Source of the DNA: Euprymna scolopes
Lineage: Eukaryota; Mollusca; Cephalopoda; Sepiida; Sepiolidae
DNA: 25,094 nucleotides
Direction: 5' to 3'
Assembly: GCA_024364805.1 (NCBI GenBank)
Contig: CM044490.1
Coordinates: forward strand, 110,815,460-110,840,553
Under the pieces are notes generated by a model. The model was not told the DNA's origin, did no database searches, and saw only the letters and a program-made list of their open reading frames with translations. Below are positions 11,131-22,519 of the stretch, piece by piece (position 1 is the stretch's first letter; every line of letters begins with the position of its first letter). The position numbers and the translations under genes are program-made.

Positions 11131-12262
11131 AAACAGAAGATTTCTGACATCTCTGGCGACTGTTCACACAAAACACTGCAAACCTAAGATGCAGCTTTTT
11201 CTTCTCCCTTTGTCAGAAAATTCACTCATTCAAAATGATGGCTGAGTGACAAATAAGAAGCGAGAGTAACGGGAGCTGCCGATAACGCATCCAAGATGCA
11301 TTGTCTACTCTCCATTAAAAAAGATAATATTAAGTAAAGTACGTAATATAAATCCAATTTACGTGTTTAAGGAAAAGCATGGTGATAAGGATACCCTTTA
11401 CCTGAAAATATATAGAATGCTATATTTCAAATCAATATGCTGGATTTTAATGAAAACAATCATGGACGAGAGAATCTGTTACTGTATAAAAACAAGTAAA
11501 ATAATAAATATGCCAATTAAAGAATTGCAGTAAATATGAAAATAATTAAGAGTTGCCAAGAATGAAATAGAAAACTTATAACAATTAAACAACTTATCTT
11601 TTAACATCATGCGTCGCAATGAAAAATATTTAAGATATTTTTCATTTTTGCTTAAAATCAGCGTTCCAGAAAAAGTTGTAAAATGAGCCGTTTTCAACAC
11701 GCTACTATTGTTAATTACAGATTGGTTTCGTGACGTTTAAAAGAATGCAAAATACAGAGAAGAGAGGTAAAAAGAATAAAGATGTGTTCCATATTTACCC
11801 TTCATATTGTTCATGAAAAAACAGATTTGAAATGTGATTTAATTTTAGCAATATTCAATATAATACGAATAATAATAAATTCGTAAAGACGTTCGGTACT
11901 AAAAGTAAATAGTATTTTAAATATTAGTTCACTTTGTATATAAATACTATAAGGTTTCTGCGTTGTGTCATACATACAAGCATATAATCTAATCGTCCGC
12001 TACTTGCTCATCTATATGTCCTTTCATGTGACGCAATAAGACTGTAACTATGTTCTTTAATTTTTCTAAAACGGTCAAATTAAAACAAAACTATTTAAGG
12101 CATAGGAGGTTTATTCTTCTTAATTCCAAATAATTATAATTACAGATTAATTATATCTTATCGAGATAGACTTCGAGTGACATGGTTGCACTTTCGTATC
12201 TCCAATAAACTGACAACTATTCTCACCGTTTCTGTCAATTGTCATATTCATGCTAACGTAAT
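11131..12262. other. AT-rich non-coding stretch, nothing seen
   Basis: No coding, RNA or repeat signal could be supported on either strand. Confidence 0.5.
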
Positions 12263-12287
12263 GTATATATATATATATATATATATA
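12263..12287. repeat. (AT)n microsatellite
   Basis: Uninterrupted AT array. Confidence 0.95.
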
Positions 12288-12390
12288 ATTATTTTTTTTA
12301 CTATAATAATTAAATACCTACATACACTAGTGTTTCATCTTTTCGGGAATCTTCAGTGCAGGGTGTCACGATTAATACCAGTCGAAAGAT

Positions 12391-12392
<2 letters not shown>

Positions 12393-12432
<40 letters not shown>
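12393..12432. repeat. (AT)20 microsatellite
   Basis: Long uninterrupted AT array, about 105 bp after the previous one. Confidence 0.95.
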
Positions 12433-12435
<3 letters not shown>

Positions 12436-13570
12436 TGCTTCTTATTCACATTTTTAGTTTGTAGAATTAGGCCCGCCTTCTAATCATTTGACAAAAGTAA
12501 CTTCTCTTATCAGCTCCATAACCCAACTCTTATTACTACCTAAATCTTGAGATATCATCCTTAGATCCACGCCATCTTAACAACCTCTATATAAAACTGC
12601 CTAGAGATCAGAATAATTTTTTTAATTATTGTTATTAATTAAATCATTCTAAACCCCATTTTGTTTCTACTATTACTCTGAATATTATCTTTTTAGTTTA
12701 TATTTATATAAACATTTATTTGAAATATAATCTAATTTCAAACATCCCATTTATCCTAGCCAAATTATTTAGCATCGTCCATTTCTTATGCTACATTATC
12801 ACTTTTAGAAAATTTTAGAACAGATTTTCATTCATTTTTTAATGTTTCTTTTCGACTTTCGCACTGTTCATATTATCCCTGGACTGTATTCTTCTGCAAG
12901 TGCTAGACTTTTAAATTGGCAGCAGTTTTTATTCCCTTTATATTTGCTTACTATTCTTTACTAAACCGCACATCTTCTTTAACGTCTCCTGAACTGCAGG
13001 AGCTACAAGGAATTATTGAAGACGACAGCGTTACTTTTTGCGTACGCTAAGTTACGTGATAAAGCGATAATGTGTCGCTCTAAAGAAAACAGCACTATAG
13101 CTTTATTTTGAAGCTTTTATTGAAACAATTATTTCAGGTAATGGTATGGCCCTGTTAAAGGGTTGCAAAGATAAACTGTACGCCAAAATAACGTGAAAAG
13201 TATTGCAAAGAATTCAATTGGTGGGTTGTACGTCGAAGCCGACAGACGACATAGGTTGGTCCACCGGATATTGATTGGTTATCTATTTTTTCCCACGAAA
13301 CAAAATGAGACACAAGGTCGGTTTTATGTGGAAGGTAACCAGCTTCTCTCAAAGGCAGATTCTGGAAAAATAAAATTGCTTTAGTATAGTAGGGTTTCCT
13401 CTTCCATTGACTGGGTGACGTTGACTCGATAAATAATGTTTCAATACTGGGAAAAATAGAGTTGCGATTGGTATCTGTTGCAGTAAAGCTGACATTTTTG
13501 TATCCGGTGAAAAATCGACTGCAGTCGTATAAACATTTAAGACTGGGTCAGCTGACAAGGGTGTCATTAC
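12433..13570. other. Non-coding stretch, rising GC towards its right end
   Basis: AT-rich to about 13000, then gradually more balanced. Overlapping short frames near 13155-13567 on both strands have no recognisable protein. A possible acceptor (CTGAACTGCAG ending at 12998) precedes only 16 open codons and is too short to support an exon. The part after about 13380 may belong to the LINE-2 leader. Confidence 0.35.
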
Positions 13571-14162
13571 TTAAGGACGAGCGATAGAGTACCCTGCCTG
13601 ATTTTGGTTTCTTGTTGAGGTAAGGCGCTGTGTTCGTTATGGGAGAGCTACTTTTGCTCGGTCTACAATATACTCCTTCTTTGTCTATTAGCCAGGCGTA
13701 GAGGTCGAATCACAGGGAGTCGATAGAAACACTTTATGGTCGATCTTGTTTCCTTACTAGGGCAATAAACGCCGTTTTCCCCCACTCCCGACACATCCCA
13801 TCTCTTAAACTGGGCACTTGAATGCCGTAGTGCCAGTGCAAGCAGATTGGGTTGACCATTATCTGATGGGTTGAGGATACCGGATAGACAGTTCCTGGCT
13901 GCTGTTCCCGACTGGTAGTACAGGACCCTAACTCTTTGGTAGCGCTTAGAGCGGTTGCTCCATCAACAGTTGTATAATATCAGGATGCTTTAGTGCCATG
14001 TCGCGCATGGAAAGGGACCCTGCACTCATACCCGGTGAGCTATCCGGAGGCCACAATCCTAGTAGATGGAGGGACAGCTGATGGTATGCTTGTGTTGCAT
14101 GTCAGGTATTCTGCATAACCACTTGCTCAGCACTCCTTACCTAAAATGAAACTATTAAAAAA
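13571..14162 (+). other. LINE-2 leader (5' untranslated region)
   Basis: About 590 bases of GC-richer DNA directly before the ORF2 ATG. No ORF1-like gag or zinc-knuckle protein was seen. A small frame from 13999 (MSRMERDPALIPGEL) is open for 28 codons and may be chance. LINEs of this kind usually carry an internal promoter in this position, but no specific promoter motif could be identified. Confidence 0.4.
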
Positions 14163-17031
14163 ATGACAGTACATTCCAAAATGACGCTAAAACCAGGTCA
14201 AAAACCAATCAAATCCAACCTGCCTTCTCCCTTGAGGCTTGCATTTACGAATATCCGTGGGCTTAGAACTAATTTAAATGATTTTGAAGCATTCCCCTAA
14301 CAAACACCCCGGATAGCTTAGCACTAAGTGACTAACCTAGACTCCTCCATCCCCTCTAACTACTTTAACATGCTTGGATATCTCCCACTCTACCGTAAGG
14401 ACTCTGACAGACATATGCATGAGCCTGGAGTCTACATTCGTAACACCCTCCCCATGATTAGAGAAACTAAACTAAAATCGGACGATCAAGCCTTTATGTG
14501 CTTTAGACTTAACATACAACATAACATTAGCTACTTTTATTTTCTCTACCGCTCTCCCTCGACCCAGGACTACACCCTAATAAACAAAGGGTCTGACAGC
14601 ATAGATACAGCACTTTCCCTCGACACTAGCGCACAAGTGCATGTATTCGGTGACTTCAACGTCCATCACAGCAACTGGCTTGAATTCTCTACTGACACAG
14701 AGGCAGCTGGTACCACAACAAATAACTTCTCTATATCTCATTCCCTATCACAGATGGTTACATTTACAACTCATTTTCCAGACCAGCATGAACAACACGC
14801 ATCACTTCTAGATTTATTTTTGACCACAGTTCCCGATGACTGTAACGAATGCCCACAGTCCTTTAGGGAACGCCGATCATGCAGTGGTAATGGTTGAAAT
14901 CGCCCTAAACTCTAGAGCCAAAACTGAAGAGACACTGCTTAAAACAATGAGATATTATAAAAAGGCTGACTGAGAAGCCATCAGGAATCTCATCAGGGAC
15001 GCTCGATGGCAAAATATTTTTTCACTTCCTGCTCAACATTGCGCAAATGAGACCACTGGATGGTTCAAAACGGCAATTGAAGCACATGTTCCCACGCGCA
15101 AATTCTATAGCAAGCCCCACTCTCCCCAATGGTTTGCTTCTACTTGTGCAGCTGCCATAGCGCAAAGCAGCATGCGTACCGCAAATTAAACTGACATAAG
15201 TTCAGATCAAACAGACAGATAGAAGCCAGAAATATCTGTAAGAAATAAATAGCGACAGCTAAGAGAGAATTTACTGAAACCACCAACAAACGCATCGAAT
15301 TACAGAAATTAGGAACGCCTGACTTCTGGAAAATCTACAACAGTGTAGTAAATAATGGGCAATCAACAATTCTCCTACTATCCAACAATCATGAGGTTGT
15401 TTGCTCTACAACTGAGAAGGCTAACATGCTTGCCAGACGGTTTGCCTCCAACTCCACACTGAACCCTGCTAACCACCCCTTTCCTGACTTTCCTTTGCGG
15501 ACATACGCCACACTAGACGATCTGAAAATCGTACCTTCTCAGGCGTATGCTATCATAAGGAATCTTCACACTGCAAAAGCATGTGGACCTGATCTCATTC
15601 TGGTTGTGCTATTAAAAAAGTGCGCCGCCGAAGTAGCTCCAGTTCTCTCTAAACTTTACAACGAATACCTTAATGAATCTTGCTTCCCTGCCTGCTGGAA
15701 AACAACTTCTGTAGTACCAGTGTTCAAGAATTCTGGCAGAAGAACTGACCCAGTAAATTATCGCCCCATTAGCCTCCTGCCATTTTTCGCCAAAATATTT
15801 GAGACCAAAATTAACCAAGCTCTAGTCCATCACCTTACAGACGCTAAACTTTTACTGGCCAACAATATTGATTTAGGCAAGCCCGTTCCACAGCAGACAT
15901 CCAAACTGTAATCTCAGAACGTATATACTATTCACTGGACAAAGCGGGGGAGGAAAGAGCGGTAGCTCTAGATATATCTAAGGCTTTTGACAGGGTATGG
16001 CATGAGGGTCTCCTCAAGAAAATCAAGTCAGACGGTATCACTGGACGAATACTTAACATAATTAAATCCTTCTTAGATAAGAGATAAATTCAGGTTGTCC
16101 TTGACTGTCTTACATCTAAACAATATGATATAAATGCGGGAGTGCCTCAGTGGTCTATCCTTGGACGTCTATTATTCCTAATATTTATAAATGATCTCCC
16201 TGGCAAAATTGTCTGTGAGATGGGTATATATGCTGACGACACGATGCTCTATAACGGATACGACAGGAAAACAAATGAACACATATATAAAGAACTGGCA
16301 GAAACTCTAGAGGATGACCTCCGATCTGTAGTGAAATGGGCCCAAAAATTGATAGTCACCTTCAATGCTGCCAAGACTAAACTTGTTTCCTTCAATAATT
16401 ACAAGAAATCTTCCCTACCACAAATAGCAATGGCCAATGACTCTTTATCTGAAAGTACATCTTTTAAACTCCTCCGCCTAACGTTCACAGGAAATATGAG
16501 TTGGAACAATTACATTGAGAAAATGGCCAGGATCGCTGCGAAAATGGTAGGGTCTCTCTTCCGTGTTAGAAAGCTATTAACGCCCGAAAGTATCCTATAC
16601 CTCTATAAAGCCACCATTCGCACATGTATGGAATATTGTTGTCATATTTGGGCTGCTGCATCTGCCACTAGTCTCTTGCTCCTAGACAAGGTTTAAAAGA
16701 GAGTCGCCAATCTAATAGATCCTAAACTGTCATCTCAACTTCAGCCTCTGTTCCATCAACGAAATGTTTCATCCCTTCGCCTGTTCTACAACTACTTTAA
16801 TGGTGAATGCTCTGACGAACTGCAAGCACTTGTGCCCCCTCGACGTAAATACCCCCGACAAACCCGACAAGCAGCAAAATCCCACCCCTTCACGATACAG
16901 ATCCCTAGATTAAGACAGCCTTTTACTCCAGAACCGCTAAACTTTGGAACTCCCTTTCCCCAGAAATGCTAGATTGTGGAATTCCGTTCCAGATCCCTGC
17001 TTCCCCAACTGTACTGACATGCAGAAGTTAG
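14163..17031 (+). pseudogene. LINE-2 ORF2 (endonuclease/reverse transcriptase), broken
   Basis: About 950 codons, close to the usual ORF2 length. It starts MTVHSKMTLKPG, reaches FTNIRGLRTNLNDFEAF, then meets a TAA (14298-14300) with two compensating shifts before the endonuclease resumes at 14328. That block has VHVFGDFNVHHSNWL (GDFN intact, about 14649-14660) and SLLDLFLTT. The NADH version of the SDH motif follows a frameshift near 14850. Further breaks are a TGA near 14970, a shift near 15180 and a TAA in the linker near 15257. The reverse transcriptase has NYRPISLLPF (15426-15911), a shift near 15870, ALDISKAFDRVWH, a TAA near 16085, PQWSILGRLLF (consensus PQGSILGPLLF, two changes) and an intact YADD at 16229-16240. 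The C-terminal part has a TAA at 16694 and a shift near 16920. It retains more catalytic residues than LINE-1 but cannot be translated through. Confidence 0.9.
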
Positions 17032-17149
17032 TGTAACGTGAACTGACATCTTGCTGCTCAACTCCCTATACAGTACCCTGGATGTTTATGTACCTGATAG
17101 TAGCCCCCTACAACAAAATGGCAATGTGCCTTGTTTGGGGTGAAAATGC

Positions 17150-17160
17150 AATAAAAAAAA
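17150..17160 (+). promoter_or_regulatory. LINE-2 polyadenylation signal and A tail
   Basis: AATAAA runs directly into eight A residues in total, after a 3' untranslated region of about 120 bases. The next base starts LTR-element integrase sequence, so this marks the 3' insertion junction of the LINE. Confidence 0.7.
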
Positions 17161-17920
17161 TTCTTCAGTACATTCGATCATTGTCATTTAAAGCCTACCC
17201 CTGTAATGGATTACATCAACTGTCAGTCTTTCCCAGGTCCCAGTCATATCCAGTTCTTCAGCTTCGTGCATGCTTGGAGCAGGGACAATTGACTGACATC
17301 TGTCGCAAGTCCTAACCACTTGCTTTACCTGTTTCCTTGGTGACACTCGGATGGACTTTTCTCACCATGTACAACGTCCTTACTACCCCTATCTGGTGTA
17401 GATCGTGCAACTCTCGCACCCAAGAATTATCCAGATCAGACACTGCAGCAACATCCTCATTTTGGGGCACGAGCTAACTCTTTTTCACTCTCGTGAAAAC
17501 ATCTGATTTGTTCTTCTCAGAGGCCACCACGATTACGCGACGAAAACTCCCGAATCAGCTCAGCCAGCATTCCAAGCTTGCGCTACACCAGCATCTCTAC
17601 TGTCCCTTTCGTTTTTACCCTTTTATCGTTTGAAATCATTGATTTTAACCAGGCAAACACAGTTGCAGAGTCTGTTTTCACAGACGTCGCGTAGTTTATA
17701 TTTGAAGGTCACATTCATTCCTTTGGTAACTGCATCCAATTCTGCCACATTGATGTAGCTATCATCATCCTCATCATCAGCCAGGCCGCCTCCTGCGCAA
17801 CCACTTCATCCACTTCCAAGACGACACATGTTACCATGTTGCTTGCATCACAGCACACGACCCCATCCAGTGTTCGAGACACGTTCAATGTTCCCTGAAC
17901 TGAGTCTTGCCTTTCCACTT
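17161..17920 (-). pseudogene. RNase H and integrase region of the LTR element
   Basis: The first part (minus strand, from about 17918) reads DGVVCCDASN and a later TDSATVFAWL block, matching an RNase H fold. Further on, a C-x-x-C segment (CDRCQS, near 17300) is followed by GTWERLTVDVIHYRG, the typical start of a gypsy-like integrase core. The region ends where LINE-2 begins. It is part of the same fossil and is not intact. Confidence 0.75.
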
Positions 17921-18229
17921 CTTTCAGGACCTCTTCAGTTAAGTAACCGTTCTTCCTCCTAATTTATCGTCCCATCCTCTTCTTTCGGCATGTCTCTTGA
18001 TGTAGTTGCATGTGGTCTAAACCAGCTGGCAACGGAGTAATCCCCGATCTGTCTGGCGCATACGGAAAAAGCTCCCACTTGTCGAGCTCTTCTTTCATTT
18101 GTGGGATCTCATTCCCTCTTCGAAATTCTTGGCCACCTGACTCACTTCGTTTCAGATTTAGCCCCAAGGTCGCTCCCCGGTCATATTCTTCAGGTGCCTT
18201 GGCGACCAGCCTGAACTTCTTCAATTGAA

Positions 18230-18640
18230 TCACCACGTCCTTTGCTGTATCAGAGTTTCATTTACGAGAATGTCATCGATGTACGAGCTCACGGCACAAT
18301 CGTTCCAGAACCTTTCTAAAATTGTGGAAATGATATTTGGTGCCGAGTTCAACCCGGCCCCTACCAACGTAAGGCAATAGGATCTGCCTTTATATCTGAC
18401 CAACTGGTAATTCCAAAGTTTTTTGGCGATGCGGATTTGCAAGACGGCAGATTTCAGATCGATCAACGTAGTCGCATTTTTCATTTGCCTCCATTCACTG
18501 CATACATCTACAGCGTCACCCCCAGTATGGAACTCAACATGTTTTTTCAACTCTTGGAAATCTAGAACTGGTCTGACCTTCCATTTTGTTGGTTGCAGAA
18601 CTGCCATCAATGACAAGATGCCCGATTCGACGTCATCCAT
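18230..18640 (-). pseudogene. Reverse transcriptase region of the LTR element
   Basis: The longest open piece of the fossil, about 136 codons. It carries WKVRPVLDFQEL near the start, a LIDLKSA catalytic block in the middle and the YIDDILV box near the end, with the spacing expected of an LTR-element reverse transcriptase. The VRPVLDF segment and the YIDD box favour a Ty3/gypsy-like over a BEL/Pao origin, where the first block usually looks different. The clade assignment is inference. Confidence 0.8.
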
Positions 18641-19089
18641 TCACGCAACAGTATACCGTCCTCAATCCATCTGTCCACTTCTCGTTCAAAATACTCTCTT
18701 GCTCCTCCTTTAACCGAATTATTATAGCATGCAACCCTGTTTGTTAGCGTAGGCGATTTATCCCGCCACGCTCACTCCACTGTCCACTAATTCTCGTCGA
18801 ATTCTGCTTGAAAATCCGGGTCACTGATCGAGATCCATCTCTTTTCTCTGACATCTTTGCGCCCTTCGTTGACCTGTTCTGCCACTGCTGCGCACCTTGT
18901 CGGTCCTGACCTCACGTCATTGCTACTTACTGTAACATCACCAAGTAGGCATATTACGTCCATTTCAACAATCGTTTGAACGCCAGGCACCAGTTGATCG
19001 GTGACAATTGCATGTATCCTCATCCGCTGATCCAATTGTGACGGTCCTCCTCCCTCGACACTTCACTCGTGACCCATCAAATGCCACTA

Positions 19090-19960
19090 TTTCGCCCTTC
19101 CATTTCCATCTTTCGACCAGACTTTTGTGCACCATAGTAGTGATACAACCAGTGTCGATCGGATCCGTGACTTATTGTCCTTCCACAACAATCTCTCGCT
19201 TGGGCATCTGCTGTGAGCGCGTCATTATTCCCAAGGCGGAACAGCTGCTGGCGCTTTGGCTCCCCTTTTGCTAGTTTCCCGGACTCGTGTAGTTCACTGC
19301 GATGTGCGCACCATGGTTACACCTGTGGAACACTATCTTTTCGTTGAACTTCCTATAGTCTTTCCGCAAGTGAAGCCCCTCACATTCGAAACATGCACAT
19401 CACGGTGTCAGCCGACTTCTGCTCACATCCTTCCGCGCTGTTGCCGCCGTTCCTACGAAACTTGAGGGTTGAGTGCTCACTAATATTTTCGCAGTTGAGA
19501 GCAGCTCGCTCACCTTCAAGGACCTTCTGTAACCTCTTGAAAATCTCCTCCTTGAACCCGGTGACAAACGCCATCTTGGCAAGGTGACATGCTGCCTGCC
19601 TCCTAATTCCTGATAGTTCCAATAATCTGTTATTATTATCTTATTATCTTACACGGCGACGGATTCCTTCCTCCATCTAATTTCTGCTGAACACCTCAAA
19701 CGGACCTCTCAGGAAGTGCCTTGATCAATCTGACTTTAACTGCGTCAGCATCATCTTGTTCCAGCCCATTAATCTCCAAGTATAGGGCTAGGGAACCCCC
19801 CGCCAGGAATAATGGTATCACTATGGCAAAATAGAATATATTTAGGAGCTTCACCACTAGGTTGAATTTTTTTTAGCCAAGCCACCACATCGCCTTCGCC
19901 ACTGAATAACTTTATCATATTGTTTAGACCGGTTGCCATAGCCGAAATAGCTTGTTCCTT
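19090..19960 (-). pseudogene. Gag-like and protease region of the LTR element
   Basis: The upstream part contains a segment with a capsid-like feel (a short block on GEGDVVAWLKK followed by a helical, charged stretch), then LAKMAFVTGFKEEIF and a Cys/His-containing tail that may be a worn zinc knuckle. A protease core with IDTGC follows near 19150. Assignment rests mainly on gene order relative to the clear reverse transcriptase. Confidence 0.5.
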
Positions 19961-19989
19961 TGTTGATCAAGCTGTGAGAAGTCGTAACA

Positions 19990-20290
19990 GCTGTCCTCCA
20001 AACACGTGGCTAGACATCCAACAATCGTCAAAGGTCACAATCCTACTTCTAAACTCAGGCTGCTTTTATACTATCTATCTTCTCCATTTGCATGTGTATG
20101 GCGAGATTTCGCGAGACAACAGCTTATAAAACCACAGGCATCATCTTTAATCTCTCTCTTTATCACCTGACTTCGCCCGACACATACGTGGAAAGATTCC
20201 TGTTTCCTTTACTGAAGACAACAACACCCATTTCTAGCATAGTAATTGTCTCTACTTTAACCTTAAAAATAACTAAACTAAACTTACTAT
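19990..20290 (-). promoter_or_regulatory. Probable 5' LTR/leader with TATA box
   Basis: Upstream of the gag-like region, the minus strand carries TATAAAAGC (20062-20070), a good TATA box in the place expected for an LTR promoter. The LTR limits are not fixed because no second copy is present in the window. The fall to AT-rich DNA beyond about 20290 suggests the outer edge. Confidence 0.4.
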
Positions 20291-22020
20291 AAAACTATAA
20301 TACATCTAGATAAGTATTTGAGTCCAGCGAAAGAAAATTTTATCTGTGAAAATGTAAAAAGTTATTTAATAGGTTTCACCATTTTTCGATATAAATGGTT
20401 CTTCGCCGATACAGTATGTTTTGAACGAATAGCAATAAGCAAGACAAAGTTCCCTTCTAACGTGTTACGAAAGTAAGCAAAGTGAAAAAACGTATATGCA
20501 TTCTGTTCTGAACCTCCGTAGATAATAGATCTTCTTGAAAGTGAATGGGTAAAAGTTTGGAGAAGAAAATAAAAATGTAATGTGAATAGATGTATTTTGT
20601 AGATAATTAAACGAATTGATTTTATATTCTAAAATGGAAATTAGATGTATGAACATTACTATATATAAAAATAAACTGGTGCTTATATGTGAAATCGCCA
20701 CTGTGAATGCTTTGTATTTTTCGTTTTCGAAAAACGGACTCTTGATCCGAAAATCGATGGTTTCTAGTTTTCAATGTTTTTTTTTATTGCGATATCACAC
20801 AAATGTGTTTATCAAAGCGACTAAAGTCGTTCTAGGAAAATAAGATCACAGTGTTCATTTTTGTTGTCATATGATGAAAAGTTGGAAAAGATAATTGCTG
20901 AAAATGAAGTTAGGTTTATTTCTTTTGTTTTCATTCAACGGATCAAAAACACAATGTTTATTTTGTTTTTCCTGCTAAGAAAAACAATTTTAAAGATAAT
21001 GTGTTAAGATTAACTTTAATGTCGGTCTTCATCTGTCTTAAATGTACACGCAGAAAATAACAACGTTTATGTTTTGTTGTTATATAATAAAAGGTTGATT
21101 TTTATTGAGGCAAATAAGGATGGATTCCATTTTAGAAGAAATCTGAAACGATTTGCAACTTCATTCTCTTAAACAGTGAATCTCTTCTGACTGTTGAATT
21201 CAACATTACCTGCCTGCTTACCATCGTTGATGATGAAAATTAGGGATAGATCAGTATCATTCGTTCTGCATGATATTGTCAGGAATCAGTAATCATTATC
21301 AACATTGTTTATCTGCATACTTTGCTTTTAATCGTATGTTTGGCAGTGTTGTGGAGGAAACCTTACAAACAGTGGTGTATTTGGTATGTGTAGAGGTCTA
21401 CAAAATCTTTTGTTTTACTCTGTCCTGGAGTAAGAAAATTGTCATTCATCACATTACTGTTTTGTATGTGATAGGTGAGGATAGTAACAATATTTTCCCT
21501 TTTCTGGTTGTCTGATGAAATTACAGTATTGCTTTTAAATATTTTTGGACGGTTTCAATTATCAACATAATTTCTCTTACTATTATTGTCGAAGCAGGGG
21601 GCAAAATTACCCGATGCTAATAATAATATTATGTTTTGTTCTTTTTAACGTTAAACAAATGTTAGTAATTAATGTTAGATTACAGTATTATACTGAAAAG
21701 GAAACTTCGGTAAATGCCTGACATTGTTACATCAATATCTCCAGTCAATAGAGAAAATAGGCTGGGGAAGAAAAATGGGGAGATGAAAATACAGAGAGAT
21801 TGATAAACGGCAGAGAAAGAAAGGGATATAAGATTAAATATAAAGAATGGTACACATATATCATTTTTTACTTTTATAGCACGTAATAATTATTAGTCTT
21901 AAGTTTTCTCTTCCCCTCCCTGTCTCCCTCTTTCGCTCGTTCGCGACTCGAATAATGCACCTTACATAACAGATATAGGTGCATTTTTATTTGAACAGTG
22001 TATGTTATATTATGCACAGA
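20291..22020. other. AT-rich non-coding stretch, no gene seen
   Basis: Several short frames on both strands (for example 21270-21515 plus) have no recognisable content. No transposon ends, RNA genes or long simple repeats were found. Confidence 0.5.
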
Positions 22021-22086
22021 CATTTACAAACAATGAATGAACCCCAATATATATGCCAATAAGTATAAACAGTTAACTATATACTC

Positions 22087-22341
22087 GTGGACTATGACGA
22101 TCTTCAACAAAAGCTAACAAAGTACAATAATTCAGTTGACCTAAAAGATTTATGAGAAAATACTAACCCGGAAAACATCGTCAGTTCCCTTAAAGAAATT
22201 GAACTCTTCAAAAAATTTAAAACACTGCTAATTTCTCTACCACCTAAAAACCTATCACATGAACGAACAAATAAAAGTTGACAATTATCTTACCATTATG
22301 AACTTATGCTGCAAATTCTTCCGGTATTAAAATGTGGTTGA
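22087..22341 (+). pseudogene. Possible gene relic, family unknown
   Basis: One plus-strand frame runs from 22087 to 22341 with only two internal stops in AT-rich DNA and has protein-like content: VDYDDLQQKLTKYNN, then NPENIVSSLKEIELFKKFK, then a Pro-containing segment and a hydrophobic tail (YELMLQILPVL). It resembles a piece of a helical protein, perhaps from a transposon, but no family is recognised. It could be chance, since lysine, asparagine and leucine are expected from AT-rich DNA. Confidence 0.2.
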
Positions 22342-22519
22342 TATGACGTAGAGCAAACTTCATGAAACAGGTTTGTTCGCATTAATTATGTATATTTGAC
22401 AAGGGATCGGCAACGTAAAAATCTCTACAAAATTCTAAGTTTAATTAAGCTCTACGGATTCGAACCCATCACAAGCAAATACGTTTTATCGCTTTATCAT
22501 ATACAGACAGCATCATTTT

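Larger units (their letters stand above)
13571..17160 (+). mobile_element. LINE-2: decayed Jockey/CR1-group LINE inserted next to an LTR element
   Basis: A non-LTR retrotransposon on the plus strand. The order is a GC-richer leader (about 13571-14162), ORF2 with APE-type endonuclease then reverse transcriptase (14163-17031), a short 3' untranslated region, an AATAAA at 17150-17155 and an A tail ending at 17160. There is no RNase H domain and no recognised ORF1. It is related to LINE-1 in the same window: both proteins begin with a similar basic leader before a KxxFTNIRGLR- or ISFSSIRDLC-like segment. The A tail abuts the integrase region of the LTR element, which fits insertion of this LINE into that element. 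The left limit is an estimate from base composition. Confidence 0.85.
17161..20290 (-). mobile_element. LTR retrotransposon fossil, Ty3/gypsy-like, 3' part missing
   Basis: An old LTR retrotransposon on the minus strand. In its own reading direction the recognisable parts are a probable 5' LTR and leader (about 20290-19990), a gag-like region ending in Cys/His-rich sequence (about 19960-19260), an aspartic protease with a DTG core (about 19200-19090), a spacer, reverse transcriptase (about 18640-18230), RNase H (about 17900-17600) and the N-terminal zinc-binding and early core part of integrase (about 17420-17161). The order RT, RNase H, integrase fits Ty3/gypsy-like elements. The element stops inside integrase at the LINE-2 A tail, and the rest of integrase and the 3' LTR were not found. 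It is clearly broken, with roughly ten or more interruptions of its reading frames, which suggests long neutral decay. It cannot be dated by LTR divergence because only one candidate LTR is present. Confidence 0.8.

Noticed and set aside
2397-12432. CRISPR-like or regularly spaced repeat array
   Set aside because: All tandem repeats here are simple di-, tri- or tetranucleotide arrays without spacers. The genome is of animal type.
12988-13052. Short terminal exon after CTGAACTGCAG
   Set aside because: Only 16 codons before a stop, with no homology. Cannot be separated from chance.
17082-17315. Plus-strand open frame of 77 codons
   Set aside because: It spans the LINE-2 3' end and the antisense of the LTR-element integrase region, whose minus-strand reading is recognisable. 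The plus-strand translation has no family match.
19256-19587. Plus-strand open frames over the gag-like region
   Set aside because: They are shadows of the LTR element read on the minus strand.
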